Made by a program: the position numbers and the translations under genes. From assembly GCA_947494205.1 (NCBI GenBank), contig CANLUH010000012.1:1-64000 (forward strand): 64,000 bases of DNA, in the 5' to 3' direction. Source of the stretch: an uncultured Flavobacteriaceae bacterium (GTDB taxonomy: Bacteria > Bacteroidota > Bacteroidia > Flavobacteriales > Flavobacteriaceae). The notes under the pieces are model-generated. The model did no database searches. It was not told the DNA's origin and was given only the letters and a program-made list of their open reading frames with translations. Below, in pieces: positions 7,692-16,837 of this stretch. How positions within the stretch are numbered: the stretch's first letter is position 1; every line of letters starts with the position of its first letter.

Positions 7692-8867
7692 ATGAATTAC
7701 ATTCTTTTTGATGGGCCATCACGTAATCAACTATTACCATTTACTTATACACGCCCTGTTGCAGATATTAGAGTTGGAATTTTAACTATTAGAGAGAAGT
7801 GGGAACATTATCTTGAAACGACTACAACTACAGTAACCGAAGAGTATTTGTCTGATAAATATCCAATGGTAGAACTAGAAACTAATGTAATGATTAATGC
7901 TTCTTACTGTCCAAGTGCAGAATTAGTTGCTTTAATTATGGGGTTAAAAGAAAATCAGGCTATTTTTAAAGGAGAAGATGTTATTGCCTTTTTTACATTA
8001 GAATCTCAAGAAGATATAGACTTAAATAGTTTTGAAGCTATTGAGTTTAATGAAGCTATTTTGCAAATAGAGCATACTTGGGATATTTTTTCTAAAAATG
8101 CAGAAGCGATAGCTCAAGATTTTGCGTTATTAACTAAAGGGCGCCAATCGCAACCTATACCAAGTTCTAATAACTGTATTGCACCAGAAAATATTTTTAT
8201 AGAAGAAGGTGCTAAGCTAGAATTTACAACATTAAATGCAAGCTCTGGTCCTATATATATAGGTGAGAATGCAGAAATAATGGAAGGAAGTGTGGTAAGA
8301 GGTCCGTTGGCACTATGTGAAAATGCGACACTTAAATTAGCTACTAAAATTTATGGAGCAACCACAGTAGGGCCACATAGTAAAGTAGGAGGAGAGGTTA
8401 ATAATTCGGTGTTATTTGGATATTCTAATAAAGGACATGATGGCTTTTTAGGAAATTCTGTAATTGGTGAATGGTGCAACCTAGGAGCAGATACTAATAA
8501 TTCTAATTTAAAAAATAATTACGCAGAAGTAAGGCTTTGGGATTACGAAACAGAGCGTTTTGCAAAAACGGGATTACAGTTTTGTGGTTTAATGATGGGA
8601 GATCATAGTAAATGTGGTATTAACACAATGTTTAATACAGGTACAGTTATAGGTGTTAATGCTAATATATTTGGTAGCGGTTTTCCTCGTAATTTTGTGC
8701 CAAGTTATAGTTGGGGTGGAAGTTCTGGCTTTACAACATACAATACTACAAAAGCTTTTGAAGTCGCAAAAGTTGTTATGTCTAGACGTAATATAGAATT
8801 CTCTGAACAAGATGAGAAAATATTATTAGCTATTTTTGAAGATTCTAAAAAGTTTAGAAGAGAGTAA
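7692..8867 (+). CDS. GlmU-like sugar nucleotidyltransferase / acetyltransferase
   Basis: A 391-residue protein of the Bacteroidota GlmU-related family. The start MNYILFDGPSRNQLLPFTYTRPV is typical of this family, in place of the canonical GlmU LAAGxGTRM loop. The second half (about residues 160-365) is a left-handed beta-helix with hexapeptide repeats, including GENAEIMEGSVVRGPLAL and the N-N-S-N-L-K-N-N stretch near residue 275. The expected role is UDP-GlcNAc or a related nucleotide sugar for peptidoglycan and LPS. Because the canonical loop is missing, the precise donor and nucleotide are uncertain. Confidence 0.8.
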   Translation: MNYILFDGPSRNQLLPFTYTRPVADIRVGILTIREKWEHYLETTTTTVTEEYLSDKYPMVELETNVMINASYCPSAELVALIMGLKENQAIFKGEDVIAFFTLESQEDIDLNSFEAIEFNEAILQIEHTWDIFSKNAEAIAQDFALLTKGRQSQPIPSSNNCIAPENIFIEEGAKLEFTTLNASSGPIYIGENAEIMEGSVVRGPLALCENATLKLATKIYGATTVGPHSKVGGEVNNSVLFGYSNKGHDGFLGNSVIGEWCNLGADTNNSNLKNNYAEVRLWDYETERFAKTGLQFCGLMMGDHSKCGINTMFNTGTVIGVNANIFGSGFPRNFVPSYSWGGSSGFTTYNTTKAFEVAKVVMSRRNIEFSEQDEKILLAIFEDSKKFRRE

Positions 8868-8873
8868 TAGCGT

Positions 8874-9214
8874 ACTATGGTTAGGAATTTTATTAATATA
8901 CTTTTTAGGAAAATATTTTTTCGATTTAGCAGATAAATTCGACAAAAATAAATGGTTATTTAGTGTATTAGGATAGTGTCTTACTATTTTTGATCTATTG
9001 TTATTGGCGGTGTAGATTTGGTTCTGTTAGATATGTTTCTAGAATTAGGTATTGATTGGGATAGTACTCTAGATTTGTCTTTAATGTTATTACCTTTTGG
9101 CGTTGGTCTTCTTATTTATTTTATTATTTATTAAAGCGTAACTGGAGTAAGTCTGTAGTGACGATTAAAGACGAAATACAGGACATAGGTAAATATCAAG
9201 ACCACTTATCGTAA
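8874..9214 (+). pseudogene. Decayed small membrane-protein gene
   Basis: Three frames together spell one degraded protein. The first frame (from 8874) reads LWLGILLIYFLGKYFFDLADKF and on to a stop near 8975. The second continues IVSYYF, an in-frame stop, then VIGGVDLVLLDMFLELGI and PFGVGLLIYFIIY. The third ends KRNWSKSVVTIKDEIQDIG. The whole resembles a conserved flavobacterial protein of about 100 residues (GKYFYDLAEEFDKNKW type) of unknown function. At least two frameshifts and one internal stop mean it is broken. It fills most of the 457-base gap before the YhhN array; nothing else is visible there. Confidence 0.6.
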
Positions 9215-9324
9215 GTATCGAACTTAGGTGCTGATTTATAGTAGTTTGTCTATAAATTAGAATATAGAATCATTATGTTGTAAAAAAAATATATATTGCT
9301 TATGTATTGCCCTACAACCTATTT

Positions 9325-10020
9325 ATGAAATTAATTTTTAAGAACCTCTTATATTTTTCCATAGTATATTTTACTGTATTTATAATAGATAGCTATGTGA
9401 AAATTAACATAGACCCTTTTCCTAGTCGCTATATTTCAAAGGCTTCACTAATTTTCTTATTAGTCATATTCTTTTTATTTAATCAAAGTGAAGAAGAGTC
9501 AAATAAAAAACCAATAGTTATACTGGCACTGCTTAGTTTTATAGTAGGCGATGTTTTTTTTATTGGTGCAGACTCTAGCATAATGCTAGTTATAGGAACT
9601 GTCTTTTTTGCTATAGGGAAAGTACTTTATGCTATTCGATTTTCTAATAAGCGAGATTTTAATATTTTAAAACTCATACCTTTTCTACTATTTTGTTTTA
9701 TATATATGTGCTGTTTAATGGTAGCTATATATGATAATTTAGGAAATTACTTCATATTTTTATTGATGTTTTTGTTTATAGTAATGATTTTAGCTCAGTT
9801 TGCTTATTTAAGAAAAAATGAAGTAAATAGATTAAGCTATTGGTTAGTTTTAATAGGCGTGATACTATCTATGTTTTCAGATAGTCTAACGATATTAAAG
9901 CAGTTTTACGATAGAGATATTGCTTATAATAATATTACAATCATGTTATTTTATGGATTATCACAATATTTTATAATTTTAGGAATAACTAAAGAAAAAA
10001 AACAGATAAATGAAGTTTAG
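9325..10020 (+). CDS. YhhN-like (lysoplasmalogenase family) membrane protein, copy 1 of 4
   Basis: A 231-residue, very hydrophobic protein with about eight predicted membrane helices. YhhN/TMEM86 landmarks: RYISKAS near the start, FIVGDVF with the first conserved Asp, a GKVLYAIRF segment, FSDS with the second conserved Asp near the C-terminus, and YGLSQYFIILG at the end. Members that have been tested hydrolyse the vinyl-ether bond of lysoplasmalogens, but these sequences are divergent and activity is not assured. The frame is open to a TTG at 9307; the ATG at 9325 aligns best with the other copies. Confidence 0.7.
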   Translation: MKLIFKNLLYFSIVYFTVFIIDSYVKINIDPFPSRYISKASLIFLLVIFFLFNQSEEESNKKPIVILALLSFIVGDVFFIGADSSIMLVIGTVFFAIGKVLYAIRFSNKRDFNILKLIPFLLFCFIYMCCLMVAIYDNLGNYFIFLLMFLFIVMILAQFAYLRKNEVNRLSYWLVLIGVILSMFSDSLTILKQFYDRDIAYNNITIMLFYGLSQYFIILGITKEKKQINEV

Positions 10021-10142
10021 AAAAACTAAGAATAGTTATTAATAAGAATATTATTTATTAATAAAACTGATTTTTGCAATAATCTTAGGAGGTTACTATT
10101 CAATTTTAGATTATGTAAAGTTTCACTAAAAAAACAGTTGAT

Positions 10143-10838
10143 TTGTTGCTATCAATCCCTAAAAACATACTTAATTTTGCTTTGCTTTTTTTTGCTGTCC
10201 TAGCAACAGATATCTATGTTAAGCTATATTTAGATGTAGTGCCTTATAGATATATTTCTAAACCTATAGTAATGCTTAGTATTGCTCTATTTTATCTTAG
10301 TTATAAAAAGAGAGTTAATAAAAAGAATAGATTTTTTTTTGTAGGACTTTTATGTTTCTTGTTAGGTGATGTTTTTCTAATTAATGATGCAAATCAAATA
10401 TCCTTTTTGCTAGGAATGCTTTGTTTTATTGTAGGTAAGCTCTTATATGTTTATAGGTTTTTAAATAGCAAAGATTTTAATCTTATTAAATTAATTCCTT
10501 TGTTGTTGTTTAGTTTTATATATGTTGTTGGTTTGTTGTTATTTATATATAAAAACTTAGGTGATTTTATTATACCTGTGTTGATATATTACTATATTTC
10601 ACAAATACTATTATTAATGTCCTTTTTAAGGTTAGATACTGTAGATAAGAAGAGTTTCTTATGCGTTTTCTCAGGAGTTATTTTTTTTATAATTTCTGAA
10701 ACTATAGTTGCTTTGAGTATATTTCATGTTAAAATGGGGTATCAAGATTCTACTATAATGATTACTTACGGGATTTCTCAGTTTTTAATTTTAATAGGAA
10801 TTTTAATTGAGAACCCTATAGAAAAAGAATTAAATTAA
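10143..10838 (+). CDS. YhhN-like membrane protein, copy 2 of 4 (divergent)
   Basis: A 231-residue paralogue of its neighbours, with the same order of motifs: DIYVKL, RYISKPIVML, GDVFL, GKLLYVYRF, YGISQFLILIG. Two departures stand out. The second conserved acidic position is Glu (IISETI) where the other three copies have Asp, and the FLRKNxVNxxSY loop is replaced by FLRLDTVDKKSF. No ATG is available; a TTG at 10143 gives an N-terminus that aligns with copy 3 without gaps. It may have altered or lost activity. Confidence 0.68.
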   Translation: MLLSIPKNILNFALLFFAVLATDIYVKLYLDVVPYRYISKPIVMLSIALFYLSYKKRVNKKNRFFFVGLLCFLLGDVFLINDANQISFLLGMLCFIVGKLLYVYRFLNSKDFNLIKLIPLLLFSFIYVVGLLLFIYKNLGDFIIPVLIYYYISQILLLMSFLRLDTVDKKSFLCVFSGVIFFIISETIVALSIFHVKMGYQDSTIMITYGISQFLILIGILIENPIEKELN

Positions 10839-10872
10839 AAACTTGATGCAGAACATTTTGGTGTTATAATTT

Positions 10873-11553
10873 ATGAAAGAAGTAATTAGAAATAATATTT
10901 TATTTACGGTAGTATTTTTTATAATACTCTCTTTAGATATATACGTTAAATTAAATTTTAATGGAATGCCGTATCGTCTAATTACAAAACCATTAGTGAT
11001 GTTATTGTTGATTGGGTATTACTATTTAGCTAAAAGAGAGTCATCCATTAAAAAAAACAGATTAGTCATTATTGCGCTCTTTTTATTTCTATTTGGAGAT
11101 ATAGCATTTATCTTTTATGAATATCAAGTTATTTATATTTTAGGTTTGGTATTGTTTATTTTAGGTAAAATCTTTTATATTTTAAGATTTTCAAATCAAA
11201 GTGATTTTAAATTAGCTAGTCTATTACCATTCTTTACAGTATGTTTTGTATATATGTTGGTTATAATGTTTTTAGTAATAGATAATTTAGGGAACTTCTT
11301 TATACCTACTTTAATTTATCTCTTTGCTTGTTTAATCACTATTTTATTTGCTTTTTTAAGAAAGAATGAAGTGAATAGAGAGAGTTATGTATTCGTTTTA
11401 ATCGGTGTGTTTTTTATGGTAATTTGCGATAGTATTAGTTTATTGCAATCTTTTTATAATCCAGATTTACCTTACCATGAAATTTTAATAATGTTATTTT
11501 ATGGTATATCTCAGTATTTTATAGTTTTAGGAATTGTCAACGAGAAGAAGTGA
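10873..11553 (+). CDS. YhhN-like membrane protein, copy 3 of 4
   Basis: A 226-residue paralogue with an ATG start and a 34-base gap from copy 2. It carries RLITKPLVMLLL, GDIAF (first Asp), GKIFYILRFSNQSDFK, the IDNLGNFF loop, FLRKNEVNRESY, ICDS (second Asp) and YGISQYFIVLG. It is the copy closest to the YhhN pattern, with both conserved acidic residues. Probably co-transcribed with copies 2 and 4. Confidence 0.72.
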   Translation: MKEVIRNNILFTVVFFIILSLDIYVKLNFNGMPYRLITKPLVMLLLIGYYYLAKRESSIKKNRLVIIALFLFLFGDIAFIFYEYQVIYILGLVLFILGKIFYILRFSNQSDFKLASLLPFFTVCFVYMLVIMFLVIDNLGNFFIPTLIYLFACLITILFAFLRKNEVNRESYVFVLIGVFFMVICDSISLLQSFYNPDLPYHEILIMLFYGISQYFIVLGIVNEKK

Positions 11554-11589
11554 TTAAAAGTAATGTAAATTAATATATGGTTTTTATTG

Positions 11590-12297
11590 ATGAAGAAATT
11601 TCTGAAAAATAAAATTAGTTTCATAATAATTTTTGTAACTATCTTAATTTTGGATTTGGTAATAAAGGATACCTTAGATAATATCTTATTTCGTTATCTA
11701 TCTAAATCCTTAATAATGATTTCACTCATTATTTTTTACTTAATGCATCAAAAAGAAAAACAAAAAAGAAGTTTATATATTATGTGTATAGCTTTATTTA
11801 GTTTTTTATTGGGTGATATGTTTCTTATTAATTACGAGGATATTATCTTTTATATCTTAGGTGTCTTTTTGTTTATCTGTGGGAAACTATTTTATGTTTT
11901 CAGGTTTTCAAATCAAAAAGATTTTAAGCTATCAAACTTATTGCCTTTTTTAGGTTTAAGCTTTATATATATGTTCTTTATTATGCATTTAGTAATAGAT
12001 AATTTAGGAAGTTTTCTATTACCTGTATTTATTTATCTATTTATATGCTTAATGTTATTGTTGTTTTCTTTTCTTAGAAAAAATGCAGTTAACAGTACTA
12101 GTTATCTTCTGGTAGGTATAGGAGTATTATTATCTGTAATTAATGATAGTGTAACCGTTTTACAATCTTTTTATGACCCAAACATTATATTGCATTATGA
12201 TGTTTTTGTTATGCTAATGTATGGCGTTTCTCAATATTTAATAGTTTTAGGTATTATTAAAGAAACACAATCTCAAACAGAGGTTACTGTTTCTTAA
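11590..12297 (+). CDS. YhhN-like membrane protein, copy 4 of 4
   Basis: A 235-residue paralogue with RYLSKSLIMI, GDMFL, GKLFYVFRFSNQKDFK, IDNLGSF, FLRKNAVNSTSY, INDS and YGVSQYLIVLG. The frame opens with TTG-ATG; the ATG at 11590 is used. Its last 14 bases overlap the 3' end of the convergent solute-binding-protein gene and there is no terminator between them, so transcripts from the two sides must collide or overlap. Confidence 0.72.
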   Translation: MKKFLKNKISFIIIFVTILILDLVIKDTLDNILFRYLSKSLIMISLIIFYLMHQKEKQKRSLYIMCIALFSFLLGDMFLINYEDIIFYILGVFLFICGKLFYVFRFSNQKDFKLSNLLPFLGLSFIYMFFIMHLVIDNLGSFLLPVFIYLFICLMLLLFSFLRKNAVNSTSYLLVGIGVLLSVINDSVTVLQSFYDPNIILHYDVFVMLMYGVSQYLIVLGIIKETQSQTEVTVS

Positions 12298-13900
12298 CAC
12301 GTTTTAAATCCAATAAATTAATAGGGTTGTTTCCTAACCCTGAAACAGATTTTTGTGTAAAACGTACCACTTCATCATAATATAATGGTACAATGGGGGT
12401 TTCTCGCATTACCAAACTATCCATTTTGGTGTACAGTAACTCTCGTGACTCAGTATCTGTTTCTGTAAACGATTGCGTGTACCAAGTGTCAAATATATCA
12501 TTTTTAAAATGCGTATAATTAGGACCGTTAGGTGCAAAATTATCACTGTAATATAAAGACAAATAGTTTTGGGCATCTGGGTAATCTGCCACCCAACTAG
12601 CTCTAAACATATCTAACTTACCATTGGCTTTAGATGATTTTAAAGTAGATGCAGGAATAACATCTACAGCGACTAATAAACCAGTTTTTTGTAGTTCTCG
12701 CTGAATGTACTCACAGAAATTTAAATAATTACTTGTGGTTGTTATTGTTATTTTCGGGTTATTATTACCAGTTTCTTTTCTGTATTGTTCTATTAAAGCT
12801 TTTGCTTTCTCTGGGTTGTAAGTAAACCCAATAGAGCTATCATAACCGGGAAGCCCTTTAGGTATAAAACCACCATTGGCAGGAATACCAATACCGTTTC
12901 TTAAAAAGGTCATCATTTTTTGTCTGTCGAAGCCATAATTTACAGCCTGTCGTAATAATTTAGATTGCATTTCTGGAGCATCAGACTCCATAAAAAAAGC
13001 TAAGTACTCAGTATTTAAATAAGGCCCTCTAAGCATATCTATAGTGTTGCTATATTTCTCTCTAAGTGTGCCTTTTGCCGTTAAAATATCATCTTGATAC
13101 GATGCATCCAAGGAGTTTAAGAAATCTAAATTCCCTTGTATAAACTGTAAAAATTCACTTTGCTTATCGGGTAAGAAAGTAATGGCTACAGCTTCAAGAT
13201 AAGGTAGTGTTTTTCCCGAAGCGTCTGTTTCAAAATAGTTGTTATGCTTTCTAAAAACGAGTTTAATATTCTCTTCCCAGCGTTTAAATTTAAACGGTCC
13301 TGTACCAATAGGATTAGCTCTAAAATCTGTTCCGTAATGTTCTACTATTTCTTTAGGAACTACAGAGCAGTATTTCATAGTTAATAACCCAAGAAATGCT
13401 GGAAAGCCTTGTTTTAATTTAATATTAAAAGTGGTATCATTTATAGCAGAAAATGATTCAACTTTATTCATGACCCAACGACCAGGCGATGCTACTTTAT
13501 CATCAATTAATCGATTTAAACTATATTCAAAATCTGATGCAATAACGATTCTTGTAGAGTCTTTACCAAAAAGAGAATGTTTATGAAAAGGCACATCATT
13601 ACGAAGCGTAAATGTGTAACTTAATGCATCTTCCGAAATAACCCAATCTTTAGCTATACAAGGTTGTACATTTAAATCGTTATCCATTTGTACTAAGCCA
13701 TTAAATAATTGGTTAATGGCCCAGATGTCTGCATTGTCTTTTGCAAAAGCAGGATCTAATGATCCAATATTTTTATGTTCGTTATATCTAAAAACAAGAT
13801 GGTCTTTGTTAGCTTTCGTTTTCTGTTCACAAGAAAAAAAACAAAACAAAACACAAGAACATATAAAATAAAAAAAAGAGTCTCTTTGTTTAATAAACAT
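12284..13900 (-). CDS. Family 5 extracellular solute-binding lipoprotein (OppA/DppA-like)
   Basis: A 538-residue protein with a lipoprotein signal (Cys in CFFSCEQ at about residue 24). The mature part has the family 5 pattern: DNADIWAINQLFNGLVQMD, a core with GTGPFKFKRWE, the AVNYGFDRQKMM segment, and a C-terminal YPDAQNYLSLYYSDN region, as in peptide- and nickel-binding proteins. It is the last gene of a three-gene minus-strand cassette behind an ATPase and a large membrane protein, with only 19 bases between it and the preceding gene. No DppB/DppC-type permease is present. The ligand is unknown. Confidence 0.85.
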   Translation of the reverse strand: MFIKQRDSFFYFICSCVLFCFFSCEQKTKANKDHLVFRYNEHKNIGSLDPAFAKDNADIWAINQLFNGLVQMDNDLNVQPCIAKDWVISEDALSYTFTLRNDVPFHKHSLFGKDSTRIVIASDFEYSLNRLIDDKVASPGRWVMNKVESFSAINDTTFNIKLKQGFPAFLGLLTMKYCSVVPKEIVEHYGTDFRANPIGTGPFKFKRWEENIKLVFRKHNNYFETDASGKTLPYLEAVAITFLPDKQSEFLQFIQGNLDFLNSLDASYQDDILTAKGTLREKYSNTIDMLRGPYLNTEYLAFFMESDAPEMQSKLLRQAVNYGFDRQKMMTFLRNGIGIPANGGFIPKGLPGYDSSIGFTYNPEKAKALIEQYRKETGNNNPKITITTTSNYLNFCEYIQRELQKTGLLVAVDVIPASTLKSSKANGKLDMFRASWVADYPDAQNYLSLYYSDNFAPNGPNYTHFKNDIFDTWYTQSFTETDTESRELLYTKMDSLVMRETPIVPLYYDEVVRFTQKSVSGLGNNPINLLDLKRVKKQ

Positions 13901-13919
13901 GTAATACGTTTTTATGCAT

Positions 13920-15668
13920 TTATCCTTCGGGCAATGCTTTCCATTTTAAAACTGTTTTAGAAAATAAAAATACAAACAGAATTCCTATAATAAGTAAAAT
14001 ATAACTCCAATCTAATCCAAAATAGTCTATTAAAGAAGTGAATTCTGTATTCTGCTGTGTATATGGAATCTCATTCCAACGACTTCTTTGATGCATAGAT
14101 ATTAAACCAATTATTAGAAAAACATATGGGACGAATCCAACGAGCGTTATATTTATAAAAACGCTAATAATTTGTTTCTTCAACTTATTGGTTAAAAAGA
14201 GGGCTGTAAATAATATAAAAGTGCCGATAAAGAGTGTTAAATAGACAACGAAAAATTCGAGATTTTTTCCTCTAATTGAAAATATATAATCAAATACAGT
14301 AGCACATAATCCAATAACTATACCTAGGAGTCCAGAGGCTACAATAGAAAACAGCAAGGCTCTTAATCCAGTTAATCTAAACACAAAAATAAGCATGGCT
14401 ATAGTAAAGGAAATCCAAATAAAAATATGAATGTTTTCTGATATGATTTTCGTATCTCTAATTTCATCAATATTTTCAAAAGCGCTCTTGAGGTCACTAG
14501 ATTCGATGTAATAATTTGTAATAAGTGCCTTATAACGTTCTTCTTCTTCAGAATCATAATTAGAATATGGATAACCTTGTTTCTTCTTACGACCTCTAAT
14601 GAGTTTTTTTAGTTTAAAAGGATCTTGAGTGTAAATTAAATTAAACCAATTATCTATAGTTAAATTATGCTCTACACTATATTTGTTTAATAAAACAAGA
14701 TAATCTGATAAGAGTTGTTTTATTTCTTCAGGATTGTTTCTGTCTAGTAATTCCTGATTAGTTTTCTGTATTTTTTTTGCTAATGTTAATTCATGATCAT
14801 TAATATCACGATTTCTTATAGGGTAATAAATATTCTTATTAAAAAGTTTTTGTTGTGTTTTTGTGTAAAAAAGATCAGAATAATTATAGTAACTAGGAGC
14901 CGTAGTTTTTAAATGGGTAGTAACATCTACAACCTTGTCTTTAAGATAATAAACAGTGGAAGAGTCTAAGTTTTTATAATATGCTAGTTTATGTTTTAAA
15001 GAATCTTTAGTATCATAAAAAGACCTTGTATATTCTTCATCTTTTACAATAAACTCTTTTAATGAATAGTATTGGTAGTTTCTATTTCCATATTGGTAGT
15101 AAACTGAGGAAAAATCGATATAATCTTCATCGGTTTCACAGTATAAGGTATCAAACGGCTGTGGATATATAAGATTGTTTATAGTATAATCGTTAATGCT
15201 TTGAGATAGAAAAGGAGCTACTTTATTAGCTAATGCAATCTCATTTTCAACAGACTCTTCTTCATAAGTGTTAACAATATACGTTTTTACTCCTGCTGTG
15301 TAGGAATAGTAAAAAGAAGTAGAGAAAAGCAGTATTATAAAAAATAAGAGAAATTGTTTAAATAAAGCAAAAGCACTAGTGGGGTAAAAGTTTTTAAAAG
15401 CATTATTCTTAAATAAATAGATAAGCCATATCACTAGCATTAATATGGAAATCATAATACTAAAAAATACAGACCCATTTTCAAAGAAAATATAGAAAGC
15501 ACTTCTGTCATGTAATGTTTCCGGGTTCATTAAAGCCGTTAGACCAAATAAAAAGAAACAAATATGTAAAATTAAAGCCGTTGCTAACATCCATACCGCT
15601 TTGGTGTTCCACAATAAAGGATAACGTTCTAATAAATGTTGATTGGTTTTATATATAAATTTTTTCAT
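13920..15668 (-). CDS. Large unrecognised membrane protein of the ABC cassette
   Basis: A 582-residue protein I do not recognise. Three hydrophobic helices lie in the first 120 residues, then a soluble domain of about 280 residues rich in Tyr, Asp and Lys, then at least five helices (from about residue 412 to 575). This layout, with a large domain between the first helices and the rest, resembles ABC-2/MacB-type permeases more than peptide importers. It follows the ATPase gene by 14 bases and precedes the solute-binding gene by 19, so it is the likely membrane partner of both. The soluble domain is probably periplasmic. Confidence 0.55.
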   Translation of the reverse strand: MKKFIYKTNQHLLERYPLLWNTKAVWMLATALILHICFFLFGLTALMNPETLHDRSAFYIFFENGSVFFSIMISILMLVIWLIYLFKNNAFKNFYPTSAFALFKQFLLFFIILLFSTSFYYSYTAGVKTYIVNTYEEESVENEIALANKVAPFLSQSINDYTINNLIYPQPFDTLYCETDEDYIDFSSVYYQYGNRNYQYYSLKEFIVKDEEYTRSFYDTKDSLKHKLAYYKNLDSSTVYYLKDKVVDVTTHLKTTAPSYYNYSDLFYTKTQQKLFNKNIYYPIRNRDINDHELTLAKKIQKTNQELLDRNNPEEIKQLLSDYLVLLNKYSVEHNLTIDNWFNLIYTQDPFKLKKLIRGRKKKQGYPYSNYDSEEEERYKALITNYYIESSDLKSAFENIDEIRDTKIISENIHIFIWISFTIAMLIFVFRLTGLRALLFSIVASGLLGIVIGLCATVFDYIFSIRGKNLEFFVVYLTLFIGTFILFTALFLTNKLKKQIISVFINITLVGFVPYVFLIIGLISMHQRSRWNEIPYTQQNTEFTSLIDYFGLDWSYILLIIGILFVFLFSKTVLKWKALPEG

Positions 15669-15682
15669 GAATAGTAAGCGTT

Positions 15683-16837
15683 TTAAGAAACAAAGAATCT
15701 ACGAGTTGAGTTCGAAATATTACGAGTATAAGTAATGTCTATTTTATGTTTACCTAAAACTTCGAGAACAGAAGAAAAAGCCGTTTCTGCTTTAAAATAT
15801 GCAATAAAAACCCCGCCATTAAACATTATTTTTTCTAATCCTATTGGGTTAAATAACTCTAAAAGTTTGTCCCGATCGCAATGCGTTTCAATTTCTATAA
15901 TTAATTGATTTGTTGTTGTTTCAACTGCTACATTTTCGTTTTCAGTATACTTACCATCTTTCAAATAAATTACCTTGTTAGACACCTTTTCTACTTCATA
16001 TAATTGCTGAGAACTCAATATTAAGGCAATAGGATTATTTAGTGAGTTACAAATAGACTTTAAATCTTCTAAAATTATCTGTTGCGCTAAAACATCTAGA
16101 TTAGCCAGCGGTTCATCTAGCAAAAGTAATTCAGGTTGTCGTAATAATGTTCTGGCCAATTCAAACCGCATTTTATAACCAGAGGACAATTCACTCCATT
16201 TTAAATGTTTATAATTCCATAAACCAAGTCTAGCAATCATCATTAACACCCTAGTCTCAATTTCATCTGCAGGAACTCCGTAATTAGAAAGTACAAACTT
16301 TAAATTATCTTTTAAACTACCATACCATTTTTGAGTTCTTTGCGGAATATAGACTAAGCTAGACCGTAGTTTATATTCCGTATTAGTATCTCCATCAAGA
16401 TGATAATTAATAGAGCCTTGCGTGTATTTTAATTCTTTAGCCAAGACTCTAAGTAATGTTGTTTTTCCGTTACCATTTTCCCCAACTAAACCATAAACGT
16501 TTCCTTTCTTTATGTCTAGAGAAATTGGGCCGAGCTTAAATTTATTACTACCATAGCTTTTTGTAACGTTTTCTGCCTTTAAAATAGACTTAGACGTGTC
16601 GTAAACAGAAATGTCTACTTTAGAAATAGCTTCTAGTATCTCTAAGGAACGTTTTATTAATTCATCTTCTTTATCAGGATATTGTTCTTTCCAATCTGTT
16701 AAAGCAATAACAGACTTGTATATAGTTAAATCTTGAGTATCTATGGCACAATCCATAAGTTTACGAAACCCTAGAATGGTATCTTTATTTTTAAAAAAAT
16801 GCGATACTTCATCAATTCTTTCCTTTATTTTAGACAT
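15683..16837 (-). CDS. ABC transporter ATP-binding protein with N-terminal extension
   Basis: A 384-residue ATPase. The first 84 residues or so are a helical extension unrelated to the ABC fold. The ATPase domain has Walker A GENGNGKTT (119-127), a signature LSSGYKMR in place of the usual LSGGQ, and Walker B LLLLDEPLANLD. About 90 residues follow it, including GVFIAYFKAETAFSSVLEVLG, perhaps a regulatory domain. It heads the cassette with the membrane protein (14-base gap) and the OppA-like lipoprotein. ABC identity is certain; substrate and direction of transport are not. Confidence 0.85.
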   Translation of the reverse strand: MSKIKERIDEVSHFFKNKDTILGFRKLMDCAIDTQDLTIYKSVIALTDWKEQYPDKEDELIKRSLEILEAISKVDISVYDTSKSILKAENVTKSYGSNKFKLGPISLDIKKGNVYGLVGENGNGKTTLLRVLAKELKYTQGSINYHLDGDTNTEYKLRSSLVYIPQRTQKWYGSLKDNLKFVLSNYGVPADEIETRVLMMIARLGLWNYKHLKWSELSSGYKMRFELARTLLRQPELLLLDEPLANLDVLAQQIILEDLKSICNSLNNPIALILSSQQLYEVEKVSNKVIYLKDGKYTENENVAVETTTNQLIIEIETHCDRDKLLELFNPIGLEKIMFNGGVFIAYFKAETAFSSVLEVLGKHKIDITYTRNISNSTRRFFVS

